Shown here: piece after piece, positions 8,984-18,813 of the stretch | How positions within the stretch are numbered: position 1 is the stretch's first letter | Layout of the letters: each line of letters starts with the position of its first letter | Source: an uncultured Maribacter sp. | GTDB lineage: Bacteria > Bacteroidota > Bacteroidia > Flavobacteriales > Flavobacteriaceae | Direction of reading: 5' to 3' | DNA: 34,459 bases | Assembly (NCBI GenBank): GCA_938038975.1 | Contig: CALHVP010000212.1 | Location: 1 to 34,459 of the forward strand | Made by a program: the position numbers and the translations under genes | Notes under the pieces: model-generated | The model's input: only the letters and a program-made list of their open reading frames with translations | What the model was told of the DNA's origin: nothing | Databases searched by the model: none

Positions 8984-10922
8984 TAAAAAACAGCCTAAAA
9001 TATCGGAAAAGCAAGATCCGAATCCACCTTCAGGCGGTTATAGGTTTAATTGGTTCTATTTTTTTCTTTTTGGATTTGTATTATGGCTTGCCATCTTTTC
9101 CAATTCAGCCACTGGTACCAAGGAAATAAACTGGACATTTTTACAAGATTCTCTTTTGGCACAAAGGAAAGTCAAAAAAATAGTGGTGGTAAACAAGGAG
9201 GTGGGCGAAATCTATACCATAAAAAAAGGCACAACATCTTTAGGAGAAACTGAGGATACCAAAAGCCTGTTCCAAATATCCGGTGGTCCAAATTATTTCA
9301 TAAATATTGGTTCCGTAGAAACATTTGAAGCCAAACTACAAAGAGCACAACTAGAATTTGCCTCAGAAGATCGAATCGATGTACACTATGAAAAACGCAC
9401 CGGTTTAATCAATATACTTTCTTGGCTCTTACCTTTTGCCCTTATCATTATTTTTTGGATGTATATCATACGCAGAATGGGTAGCGGTGGCACTGGGGGT
9501 AATCCGTTGTTCAATTTTGGAAAATCTACACCAAAATTATCAGAAAAAGGTGCCAAGATTGCAACTACCTTTCAAGATGTGGCAGGACTTAAAGAGGCGA
9601 AGATTGAAGTCATGGAAGTGGTCGATTTTTTAAAAAATCCCGAAACCTACACGAAACTAGGGGCAAAAATCCCAAAAGGTGTCATGTTGGTTGGCCCTCC
9701 CGGCACTGGAAAAACCCTTATAGCCAAAGCGGTAGCTGGCGAGGCGGGTGTTCCGTTTTTCTCTATATCTGGATCGGAGTTCGTAGAGATGTTTGTCGGT
9801 GTCGGCGCCTCTAGGGTTCGTGATCTTTTTAAAAAGGCCAAAGAGAAATCACCAAGCATTATTTTTATAGACGAAATCGATGCTGTTGGGCGTTCCCGTG
9901 GCAAGATCAATGCCTATCAGGCTAATGATGAACGTGAGAGTACCTTGAATCAATTACTTACTGAACTTGACGGATTTGGTCCAAATACAGGGGTGATCGT
10001 GCTTGCGGCTACTAATCGCCCCGATGTTCTCGACAAGGCTTTGCTGCGTCCGGGTAGGTTTGACCGCCATATTTATCTAGAACTTCCTACCAAAGTAGAA
10101 CGTAAAGAAATTTTTGACGTACATCTACGTCCCTTAAAACTTTCAAAAAATGTGGATGTGAATCTTTGGGCCAAACTAAGTCCTGGATTTTCAGGAGCCG
10201 ACATTGCCAATATCTGTAACGAGGCTGCCCTTATTGCGGCGCGGAAGAAAAAAGAGGAGGTAGAACATTCCGATTTTATAGAAGCACGAGACCGTATCAT
10301 TGGTGGAATGGAACGTAAGAGTAAAATCATTTCCCCAAAAGAAAAAAAAATAGTGGCCTATCATGAAGCAGGACATGCGGTGGTCAGTTGGCATCTAAAA
10401 AATGTGGATGCTTTAGTCAAAGTATCCATCATTCCCAGGGGAAAATCCCTAGGTGCCGCTTGGTACTTACCCGAGGAACGTCAGATCGTAACCAAAACTC
10501 AATTTTTAGATCAAATATGTGCTTCGTTAGGTGGTCGTGCCGCAGAGGAAATCATATTTGACGAAATATCATCGGGAGCATTGGATGATCTCGAAAAGGT
10601 AACGAAGCAGGCCTATACCATGGTGGCATTTTATGGGTTGGACAAAGAAATAGGTCCGATAAGCTATTATGATTCCTCAGGACAGAACGAGCGTATGTTA
10701 GGCAAACCCTATAGCGAAAAGATGGCAGAAATGATTGATAAAGAAGTACAAGAGCTGGTGCGCACGGCCTATGAGCGCGCCAAGAACTTGTTGATTGAAC
10801 ATAAAGCTCAAGTGGAAAAACTAGCAGAACTATTATTGATAAAAGAAGTCGTTGAATTAGAAGATCTTGAACAACTTCTAGGTAAAAGAAAAATGGAAGA
10901 TTTAATAGAACATTCAGTATAA
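8967..10922 (+). CDS. ftsH: FtsH-type AAA+ membrane zinc metalloprotease
   Basis: GPPGTGKT Walker [14 protein letters not shown] region, HEAGH zinc motif, N-terminal TM segments; overlaps the upstream CMD gene. Confidence 0.93.
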   Translation: MKQTYNKKQPKISEKQDPNPPSGGYRFNWFYFFLFGFVLWLAIFSNSATGTKEINWTFLQDSLLAQRKVKKIVVVNKEVGEIYTIKKGTTSLGETEDTKSLFQISGGPNYFINIGSVETFEAKLQRAQLEFASEDRIDVHYEKRTGLINILSWLLPFALIIIFWMYIIRRMGSGGTGGNPLFNFGKSTPKLSEKGAKIATTFQDVAGLKEAKIEVMEVVDFLKNPETYTKLGAKIPKGVMLVGPPGTGKTLIAKAVAGEAGVPFFSISGSEFVEMFVGVGASRVRDLFKKAKEKSPSIIFIDEIDAVGRSRGKINAYQANDERESTLNQLLTELDGFGPNTGVIVLAATNRPDVLDKALLRPGRFDRHIYLELPTKVERKEIFDVHLRPLKLSKNVDVNLWAKLSPGFSGADIANICNEAALIAARKKKEEVEHSDFIEARDRIIGGMERKSKIISPKEKKIVAYHEAGHAVVSWHLKNVDALVKVSIIPRGKSLGAAWYLPEERQIVTKTQFLDQICASLGGRAAEEIIFDEISSGALDDLEKVTKQAYTMVAFYGLDKEIGPISYYDSSGQNERMLGKPYSEKMAEMIDKEVQELVRTAYERAKNLLIEHKAQVEKLAELLLIKEVVELEDLEQLLGKRKMEDLIEHSV

Positions 10923-10951
10923 TATCGTGAACAGTTAAACAAGAATATGTT

Positions 10952-11344
10952 ATGGAAAAAGTAAGAGAAGTACTCTACAACAAGAATCTGCATTTTGAAC
11001 ACCAAATATGGCAGTCCGAACTTGCTTTTTGGGAAGATGAGCTAAAATCTTTCAACAACCGATTGAGCGAGCTCGTTACTCGTTGGACGAAAAAGGAGGT
11101 GCTTGTTCAACTGGAGCATTATCAAAATGAATTTATTCTTCACAATGGAATAATAGATAAACTAAAGGAAGAAATTGAAGCTCACGAGATACGGATAGCA
11201 GGCCAAACTCAAACAGGTCAGGATGCCCTCGATACCGTTATGACCAAAAAACATTTTAAGTTTCGTGATAAAATGGAAATCCAGCGACATATTTATGCTG
11301 ATTTAAAAAAAGAGTTCTTTCAATTTTTAACCAAGTATATGTAA
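10952..11344 (+). CDS. Small helical protein, family A
   Basis: 130 aa; 'WQSELAFWEDELKSFNNRL' matches 'WLSTVAFWKDETRFFANLL' in the 20489-20899 product. Confidence 0.65.
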   Translation: MEKVREVLYNKNLHFEHQIWQSELAFWEDELKSFNNRLSELVTRWTKKEVLVQLEHYQNEFILHNGIIDKLKEEIEAHEIRIAGQTQTGQDALDTVMTKKHFKFRDKMEIQRHIYADLKKEFFQFLTKYM

Positions 11345-11432
11345 GCTATTCTAATTTTAGAGACTGCACTGTTCTTTGGTTTCTAATAGTCCCTCTGGAA
11401 TACTATAACCTTCCCTTGGATTCTATAACAAC

Positions 11433-11444
11433 TGATACAAGTCA
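11433..11444. promoter_or_regulatory. TGA-N6-TCA operator (TGATACAAGTCA)
   Basis: Centre 11438.5; plus -7 TATTTTTA at 11468-11475 (33 bp). Confidence 0.7.
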
Positions 11445-11501
11445 TTGTAGTGGTTGCGTTCTGGTATTATTTTTATTCCAATACATTAAAGAATAGAAAA
11501 T

Positions 11502-12002
11502 ATGAAAAGAAATAGCATATTCACAATAGTGTTAAGCCTTATATTATTTACCGGCTTCAACAGCTGTAAGGAACAAACAAAAAAGAAAACTGAAGTAGTA
11601 GAAGAAAATATTGAGGAAGCTACTGAGAACTTAGGCGAAGCCTCAAAGGTGGCCCGCAAAGAAATCCAAACTGAAATCGAGGCTGACTGGGAGAAATTTA
11701 GGAGTGAATCGGAAGTAGCGATTGACAATACAGAAACCGAAATCAAATCGTTACGTGAAAAAATTGCAAAAGCTAATGAAAAAGAGCGTAAAGAATTAAA
11801 TGACGGGCTTGATTCACTAGAGCAAAAAAGCAATACACTTAAAGAGCGATTGGCAGACCGAAGCAATGTATTAAAGGAAAACCTTATTGAATTTAACGAG
11901 ACAGCCAAAGAAAAACAAGAAAAATTCAAAAGGGAATTTCAACATGATATGAAGGAACTAAGTACTGCCTTAAAAAACCTCTTTGAAGATAATGTAGAGT
12001 AA
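11502..12002 (+). CDS. Coiled-coil lipoprotein
   Basis: MKRNSIFTIVLSLILFTGFNSCKEQTKKK lipoprotein signal followed by a charged coiled coil. Confidence 0.65.
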   Translation: MKRNSIFTIVLSLILFTGFNSCKEQTKKKTEVVEENIEEATENLGEASKVARKEIQTEIEADWEKFRSESEVAIDNTETEIKSLREKIAKANEKERKELNDGLDSLEQKSNTLKERLADRSNVLKENLIEFNETAKEKQEKFKREFQHDMKELSTALKNLFEDNVE

Positions 12003-12089
12003 GGGCTAAAGCTATGCTAAAGATATTTTATTCACATAGAACAAGAATAAAACAATGTTAAATATGACTATTATTAGGGTTTCTTTACA

Positions 12090-12580
12090 TTGGCCTTAGG
12101 TATTTGGATGTTAAGAACCAATTTGACGCGCTATGTTTTTCTCAGTATAATTTTTGGTGCTTCAATCTTATTTTTAGGACTTTTTTGGACCGCTTTATCC
12201 ATTTCTTCCGAAAGAATTTCCTCTAATTGGAATTGGTTATTTAGCATTGGGCTTGTAGAACTATTAATCTGCCTAGTACTCATCTTGTTTCCTTCCATAT
12301 CTCCCACAATATTGCCATTATACATAGGTTTTTGTTTGATTCTCGGAGGAATTATCGCGCTAGTTAACTCTCATCAACATAAATCATTAGGGGGTAGTGG
12401 TTGGATATGACTTTTAGTCTTCAAACTTTTTACAGCTCTATTTTCAATCCTTATGTTGGTCAATTCGCGTTTTGCTGATATTATTTTTATGACAGCTATA
12501 ATCTTAATTACTTTTGGGTTTCTTCGTGGTATGTTTGCTTTTAGTCTTAAAAAGATTAGCAAAAAGAACCTATGGAAATA
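12090..12580 (+). pseudogene. HdeD/DUF308-like membrane protein with in-frame TGA
   Basis: Hydrophobic ORF ends at TGA (12408-12410). The same frame continues LLVFKLFTALFSILMLVNSRFADIIFMTAIILITFGFLRGMFAFSLKKISKKNLWK*. N-terminus also disrupted (in-frame TAG at 12075). Confidence 0.6.
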
Positions 12581-12802
12581 ATTCATCTACATTATTACAT
12601 AGGACATGTATCCTAACACCACTTACCGCAGAAAACAATTGATTCTTTATGCAATCGAATTACAAGACTTATAGCCTTACTAACGTTGGAATGCTTAATA
12701 ATAAACCAAAAAAACAATGCTAGTTCACAAAGCGAATAATGGTGTTTGTTGTATCCTTAGATTTTTTCCAAATAGAACTAAATGAGAATGCCAAAGGTAT
12801 AC

Positions 12803-12814
12803 TGATAAATATCA
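12803..12814. promoter_or_regulatory. TGA-N6-TCA operator (TGATAAATATCA)
   Basis: Centre 12808.5; plus -7 TACATTTA at 12838-12845 (33 bp). Confidence 0.75.
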
Positions 12815-12889
12815 TGTATTTACCTATTTGTCTTTGCTACATTTAATTAACTTTGGTATAGTTTATCATAGGAATCCCAAAGCAGTATC

Positions 12890-15889
12890 ATGGCTATACA
12901 AAAAACAACGACAAAAAAGACTTTAAGCAAAAAAACGTCAAGCAAAAAGAAACCTTTGAAAAAGGTCCTTAGTTCAAAAAAGGAAGCAATTAAATTCTTG
13001 ATTGTTGGTATGGGCGCATCGGCAGGCGGATTGGAAGCTTTCAAAGAATTTTTTGAAGCCATGCCAGATACGCCTGGAATGGCCTTTGTATTGGTACAAC
13101 ATTTGGACCCCACGCATAAAAGTTTAATGGTTCCTCTTTTGAAAAACTATACCAAAATGACCGTCACACAGGTAAAGGATAATACCAAGGTAGTGCCGAA
13201 CCATGTATATGTCATTCCGCCAAATAAAGACATGGCAATTCTAAACGGCAAACTCCATTTAATGAATCCCATTGCAGCCAGGGGTTTTCGCAAACCTATT
13301 GATTTCTTTCTACGCTCATTAGCGGAGGATCAGACCGATAACGCGGTCGGCATCATTCTTTCGGGCACAGGCACGGAAGGTACATTGAGCTTAAAGGATA
13401 TTAAGGGCAACGGCGGACTCTCCATTGTTCAAGACCCCACCACTGCAAAATATGATGGTATGCCTAGAAGTGCTATAGCGGCTGGAGTAGAAGATTTTGT
13501 GCTTCCTGTTAAGGAGATGCCCGATATGCTTCTAAAATATTCAAAAAATCGTAAGTTCAAACCTGAAGAAAAACCTATTTCCATTGCAACCCCTATTGAA
13601 CAATTAGACAAAATATTTATTCTTTTACGTAATGAAACGGGATGTAACTTTAGCGATTATAAGAGTAGTACAGTCATCCGCAGGATAGAAAAACGGATGG
13701 CCCTTAATCAAATCGACAAACTTGAAAATTATATCAAACATCTACAAAAACAACGCGGAGAAGTCATAAGACTGTTTAAAGAACTACTGATAGGGGTTAC
13801 CAATTTTTTTAGGGACAAGGAAGCATTTGATATCTTAAAGGAAAAGGCCATTCCAGGGATTATCATTAACAAACAAGATGGCGACATTATTCGTATTTGG
13901 GTTGCTGGCTGCTCAACTGGTGAAGAGGCCTACTCAATCGCTATTCTTTTTGACGAGGCCATACGCAAGCAGACCAAGGCACTAAAAGTACAGATCTTTG
14001 CTTCTGATTTGGATGAAGGTGCCATTAACTTTGCCAGACAGGGTGTATATCCTGAAACTATTTCTACCGATGTAAGTGTAGAAAGGCTCTCCAGTTATTT
14101 TCAAGGAGAAACCAATAGCTATCGTATTAAAAAGGAAATACGTGATCAGATTATCTTCGCTGAGCATAACATCATCAAAGATCCGCCTTTCTCAAAACTA
14201 GATATGGTAAGTTGTCGCAACCTGTTAATCTATTTAAATGTAAAAACCCAACAAAAAGTGCTTTCCATTTTTCATTATGCGCTGAATCCAAAAGGTATCT
14301 TATTTTTAGGTAATTCGGAATCCTTGGGGGAATATGCTGGTTTGTTCGAGGTAGTGGAGAGAAAGCACAAAATTTTCAGGTTCAAGGATGTAAAACAGGC
14401 TAAAATGCCAGATATCGGTAACCTGTTTCAAGAGCGAATACCCTTAAAAATAGCAAATACTACACCGCATAAAAGAGAATGGCAGACAAGTCTTTCCGGG
14501 ATTACGGAAAAAATGCTGCTGGCCAATTATGCACCGGCCTGCACCATTGTTAACAACAAGGGAGATGCAGTTTATTTTTGGGGAAACACGGGCAAATACC
14601 TGCAACCATCTCCAGGCAAGGCCAATTTGAACATTATCGATATGGCACGCGAAGGGCTTAAGACTGACCTCCGTAGCCTCCTTACAAAAGGCCATAAAAG
14701 CAAAAAGATAGAAACACAAAAAAATATCAAGGTAAAGACCAACGGGAATGAACAACTGATCGATCTTAACATACGACCCATGGAGGACGTAGGACTTGAC
14801 GACTTATACTGGATGATCACTTTTGATGATATAGTAATGCTTCCGGAAAAGGTTACCAAAAAAAAAGCAATAAAAACCGTAGAGGACACCACGGAAATAT
14901 TTGCCTTAGAGCAAGAACTTGCCGCAACCAAAGAATACCTTAGATCCACCATAGAACAGTTGGAAATATCAAATGAAGAACTCAAATCCTCGAACGAGGA
15001 GCTCCAATCCAGTAATGAGGAATTGCAAAGTACTAACGAAGAAATGGAAACCTCTAAAGAAGAACTACAGAGCGTAAATGAAGAAATCGTTACCGTGAAC
15101 ACGGAGTTACAAGGAAAAATCGATGAACTCGCACAGGCTTATAATGATATGAACAACCTGTTGGCAAGTACAGAAATCGGGACCATTTTTCTTGATTCCG
15201 ATTTGAAGATAAAAAGGTTTACGCCCCCCATGCAAAAAATTATCAACCTTATTCAAACAGATGTGGGTCGGCCTATCGCAGACTTATCGTCCAACCTAAT
15301 TTACGATGGTATCGTACAAGACGCAAATACCGTATTGAATAAGCTGATTCCGATTCATAAATCTATTAAAAGTAATGAGGGTATCTGGTACCAGATGCAG
15401 ATTATGCCCTATCGTACCTCAGAAAATGTAATCCAAGGGGTGGTCATCACTTTTGTTGACATTACAGAAGAAAAGCAATTGACTGAGGAATTGGAAGATT
15501 TTAAGGCGAAATATGAACACCTACTGGAAATGACAAAGACCGTGGTGTATATGCAAGACAAAAACCTTAACTATACTAGCATGCCAAATATCCACCCAGA
15601 TTTTCAATTCAAGAAGATCATAGGAAAAACAGATGCCGATGTCTTTAATAAGGATGATGCCAAAAAATTGAATAACATTAAGACAAGAGTACTAAAAACA
15701 GGTGAACAAAAAAGAGAGACCATTTCATTAAACATAGCTGGGGAAAAACGCTTTTACGACCTTATGATACGGCCTGTAAAAGAAGACAATGAGATTGTTG
15801 GAATTGCATGTACCTCTGTAGATGTTACAGACCTTACCGTAGCCGAACTGGAATTAAAAAAGGTTAAAAAAGATAAAAATGGTCAATGA
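12890..15889 (+). CDS. CheB-CheR-coiled coil-PAS fusion protein
   Basis: CheB: VGMGASAGGLEAFKEFFEAM, VQHLDPTHKS. CheR: SDYKSSTVIRRIEKRM, WVAGCSTGEEAYSIAI. Coiled coil: NEELKSSNEELQSSNEELQSTNEE. PAS segments follow. Confidence 0.93.
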   Translation: MAIQKTTTKKTLSKKTSSKKKPLKKVLSSKKEAIKFLIVGMGASAGGLEAFKEFFEAMPDTPGMAFVLVQHLDPTHKSLMVPLLKNYTKMTVTQVKDNTKVVPNHVYVIPPNKDMAILNGKLHLMNPIAARGFRKPIDFFLRSLAEDQTDNAVGIILSGTGTEGTLSLKDIKGNGGLSIVQDPTTAKYDGMPRSAIAAGVEDFVLPVKEMPDMLLKYSKNRKFKPEEKPISIATPIEQLDKIFILLRNETGCNFSDYKSSTVIRRIEKRMALNQIDKLENYIKHLQKQRGEVIRLFKELLIGVTNFFRDKEAFDILKEKAIPGIIINKQDGDIIRIWVAGCSTGEEAYSIAILFDEAIRKQTKALKVQIFASDLDEGAINFARQGVYPETISTDVSVERLSSYFQGETNSYRIKKEIRDQIIFAEHNIIKDPPFSKLDMVSCRNLLIYLNVKTQQKVLSIFHYALNPKGILFLGNSESLGEYAGLFEVVERKHKIFRFKDVKQAKMPDIGNLFQERIPLKIANTTPHKREWQTSLSGITEKMLLANYAPACTIVNNKGDAVYFWGNTGKYLQPSPGKANLNIIDMAREGLKTDLRSLLTKGHKSKKIETQKNIKVKTNGNEQLIDLNIRPMEDVGLDDLYWMITFDDIVMLPEKVTKKKAIKTVEDTTEIFALEQELAATKEYLRSTIEQLEISNEELKSSNEELQSSNEELQSTNEEMETSKEELQSVNEEIVTVNTELQGKIDELAQAYNDMNNLLASTEIGTIFLDSDLKIKRFTPPMQKIINLIQTDVGRPIADLSSNLIYDGIVQDANTVLNKLIPIHKSIKSNEGIWYQMQIMPYRTSENVIQGVVITFVDITEEKQLTEELEDFKAKYEHLLEMTKTVVYMQDKNLNYTSMPNIHPDFQFKKIIGKTDADVFNKDDAKKLNNIKTRVLKTGEQKRETISLNIAGEKRFYDLMIRPVKEDNEIVGIACTSVDVTDLTVAELELKKVKKDKNGQ

Positions 15890-17600
15890 AAATGACATAA
15901 AAAAGAAGCTGCGTTCAAAGGCAGAGGCCCAAGTAAAACAGATGCTAAATTCAAACCAAGATATTAACTTGGAAAAGGCGAGAACTCTTATGCATGAGCT
16001 AGAGGTACATCAAGTGGAACTAGAGATGCAGAATCAAGAACTGCGTGAAGCTCAGCATTTATTAGAAGACGTACGCGATCAATATACCGACCTGTTCGAT
16101 TTTGCGCCTGTAGGCTATATCTTATTAAACAAAAAAGGCGTAATACAAAACATAAACCTTACCGCCTGTACTATGATGGGTCTAGACCGTTTACTAATCA
16201 AGGGGAAACCCTTTTCTACCTTTATGTCGGGGAGCGAATCGGGAATCTTATTCTTAAAATTACGGGAAGCATTCCAGAGTAAAATCCTCGAACCATTTGA
16301 ACTTCAAATTAAGGGCAATGGTAACGGTATGTTTACTGCCTTAATCCACGGAACGGTTGCGGAAAATCAAGTAAGCGAGTCAATTTGTCGACTATCGATG
16401 CAAGATGTGACTCAGATACGTGAAGTCGAGGCCCTACAGCAAAAGCACAAAGACCTTGAAAGCGAAAAAGAAAATATAGAGCGGTATCTAAATCTTGCCC
16501 CAGTTATTTTTCTTTTATTGGACAACGAATATAAAGTGCAACTAATCAATCAAAAAGGCTGCCAACTATTGGGGTACGAAAAACATGTATTACAAGGCAA
16601 GAAATGGTTCGAATATGTTGGGAATACAAGTAATCAAGATGAAAACTCTAAACCCACCCATTTTTTTAAGTACAAGAAGTTGCTGTCACAACCTTATTTT
16701 GAGAGTGAAGTACGTACCGAAAATGGAGAAATACGACTTATCGGGTGGACGAATACTAGCATAAAAGATAAGTTTGGCCAAACCATTGGTATCTTATGTG
16801 CGGGAGAGGATATTACGGAGCGAAAAAAATTGGAGCTCATTAAAGAAAAATACACTACTAATTTAGAGGAAACCGTAAAAGCACGGACCAAGGAATTAAG
16901 CGAGGCCTTAGAAGCAGAAAAAAAAATCAACGAATTAAAAAGTGCTTTTATTACCATAGCATCTCACGAATTACGCACCCCCTTAACAATAATATTATCT
17001 TCTATTACCTTAATTGATAGATATTATAAAATGGGAGTTTATGAGAAACAACCCAAATTAATCAAACGTATACAACAGGCTTCAAAACAATTTACCGTAA
17101 TTCTAGATGATTTTCTTTCCTTGGATAAACTCGAAAGAGGTGTTGTTCGTATTACTAAAGAAAATATTGAACTTCAGGAATTTACACAACACATATTAGA
17201 GGATATGGAGGGGATTTTGAAACCTGGACAACAAATTATCCATACCTACACTGGAGGCACAAATATCATACAAGATCGAAAAATATTGCACCATATTATA
17301 TCGAACCTGCTATCGAATGCCATAAAATATTCCGACAAGGACATTGAAATCCATACTTTATTGGAAAACGACAAAGTGATTGTTAAGGTCAAGGACAAAG
17401 GTATTGGTATTCCACAGGAAGACCAGCACTACCTCTTCCAGCGTTTTTTCCGAGCAAAAAATGTAGAACACCTTCCAGGAACTGGTTTAGGCCTTAGTAT
17501 AGTAGAACGGTATGTAGATTTGCTCAACGGTAAAATTGAATTCACCAGTATTGTGGATAAAGGCAGCACGTTTACTTTAGCGTTACCATCAGAGGCGTAA
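15879..17600 (+). CDS. PAS-domain sensor histidine kinase
   Basis: H-box SHELRTPLT, N-box HHIISNLLSNAIKYS, GIGIPQEDQHYLFQRFFRAKN, GTGLGLSIV; overlaps the upstream CDS. Confidence 0.93.
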   Translation: MVNENDIKKKLRSKAEAQVKQMLNSNQDINLEKARTLMHELEVHQVELEMQNQELREAQHLLEDVRDQYTDLFDFAPVGYILLNKKGVIQNINLTACTMMGLDRLLIKGKPFSTFMSGSESGILFLKLREAFQSKILEPFELQIKGNGNGMFTALIHGTVAENQVSESICRLSMQDVTQIREVEALQQKHKDLESEKENIERYLNLAPVIFLLLDNEYKVQLINQKGCQLLGYEKHVLQGKKWFEYVGNTSNQDENSKPTHFFKYKKLLSQPYFESEVRTENGEIRLIGWTNTSIKDKFGQTIGILCAGEDITERKKLELIKEKYTTNLEETVKARTKELSEALEAEKKINELKSAFITIASHELRTPLTIILSSITLIDRYYKMGVYEKQPKLIKRIQQASKQFTVILDDFLSLDKLERGVVRITKENIELQEFTQHILEDMEGILKPGQQIIHTYTGGTNIIQDRKILHHIISNLLSNAIKYSDKDIEIHTLLENDKVIVKVKDKGIGIPQEDQHYLFQRFFRAKNVEHLPGTGLGLSIVERYVDLLNGKIEFTSIVDKGSTFTLALPSEA

Positions 17601-17808
17601 TCCTTTATTCATGATTTGCTTTTATTGTCGTTTCCTACTTTTTTCTCGTTAACCCATAGCAACAACTCCTGCAAACGAATTTTCGCTAACAACAGGCAGG
17701 AATACCCATAAAAAATGAGCTGCCTAAAAAAATTTCGTACAAATTTACACACAATATTGAAAGAAATTTAATACCTTCTTGTGCCAAAACATTTCAAAAT
17801 TAACTACT

Positions 17809-18186
17809 ATGCCAACCATTCTTCTTGTTGAAGATGATAAAACAATCTGTGAAAACACCATGGAAATTCTAGAGATGGAAGGTTACACAGTTGTCACGGC
17901 TAATAATGGCAAAAAGGGTTTCCAAAAAATAAAGCACCTTAGACCTGATCTAATTATTTGCGATATCTTAATGCCAGAAATGTGCGGTCTTGAACTCCTA
18001 GCAAAATTAGGGTCCCATCCAAAACTAAAAACTATTCCCCTGATATTTTATAGTGCCAGGTCCGAAAAAAAGGATATTAAAACCGGAATGGATCTAGGTG
18101 CTTATGATTATATCGTAAAGCCTTCCGACCTGAAAGACCTTCTGGCTTCCATACAAAAATGCCTTTTGGAACGGAAACCCTATTAG
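17809..18186 (+). CDS. Single-domain response regulator (CheY-like receiver)
   Basis: TILLVEDDKTICENTMEILE...DLIICDILMPEM...IPLIFYSA...GAYDYIVKP; no output domain. Confidence 0.92.
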   Translation: MPTILLVEDDKTICENTMEILEMEGYTVVTANNGKKGFQKIKHLRPDLIICDILMPEMCGLELLAKLGSHPKLKTIPLIFYSARSEKKDIKTGMDLGAYDYIVKPSDLKDLLASIQKCLLERKPY

Positions 18187-18541
18187 AAATTCTTTTTTCG
18201 CTTAATACAAAACATAAATTTGGTCTATACCCAAAACCAAAGAATTACTTCTCTATCCGATTGAAATACAGAGTAGTGGTTAAGTCCATATGCAATTTAT
18301 CATTAAATGATTTCAGTATGCATGAAGAATCAAACTACCTCGAGAACAGGAAATCCCATCTTCACATATACCACAACAATACAAAATCATTTTAGTGAGG
18401 TAACACACATACAGAGATACCCCTCTTCCCATGCATGAAAGTTAAAGGAAATCTAAAAATCGGAAAAGCATATAAAACGATGAACCTAGTTCTTAAGGCC
18501 ATCCAAAAATCCAACCTACCGTTGTTCCATTTACCTCTGAC

Positions 18542-18553
18542 TGATCTACATCA
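18542..18553. promoter_or_regulatory. TGA-N6-TCA operator (TGATCTACATCA) with no downstream ORF
   Basis: Centre 18547.5; plus -7 TACTTTTA at 18577-18584 (33 bp); followed by non-coding sequence and a terminator. Confidence 0.75.
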
Positions 18554-18587
18554 TTTTATAGTCATTACTCTAATTTTACTTTTAATT

Positions 18588-18718
18588 TATAGGTGGTCTA
18601 CTATTCTAAAATAGGGTCGAAGAAAGATTTGTAAATAAAGCCACACATAACGGGGGTTAAATCGTGGCCTACTTAAAAAGTGTTCAAAAAAAGTGAAGTT
18701 TTTTGGACACTTTTTGTT
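18588..18718 (+). ncRNA. Candidate Crp/Fnr-activated small RNA (~130 nt)
   Basis: Predicted start ~18588 from the -7 box; no ATG before the terminator; internal stem CTATT/AATAG (18601-18614) and GCCAC/GTGGC hairpin; terminator 18675-18715. Confidence 0.5.
18675..18715 (+). terminator. Intrinsic terminator
   Basis: AAAAAGTGTTCAAAAAA / TTTTTTGGACACTTTTT, 17-bp stem (one G-T) with a 7-nt loop. Confidence 0.8.
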
Positions 18719-18733
18719 AAAAAATAGCAGCAC

Positions 18734-18745
18734 TGATCTGCATCA
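18734..18745. promoter_or_regulatory. TGA-N6-TCA operator (TGATCTGCATCA)
   Basis: Centre 18739.5; perfect plus -7 TATCTTTG at 18769-18776 (33 bp). Confidence 0.85.
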
Positions 18746-18813
18746 TTTTAAAACCTAGTACTCAAGAATATCTTTGATGCTATAATGAATTGTTTAATCT
18801 AAAATTGAATATT

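Noticed and set aside
14444-15102. Minus-strand serine/leucine-rich ORFs opposite the CheBR fusion
   Set aside because: Antisense of the repetitive NEELQSS coiled-coil coding sequence.
18159-18395. 78-aa ORF after the response regulator
   Set aside because: No recognisable motif or ribosome-binding site; overlaps the end of the regulator gene.
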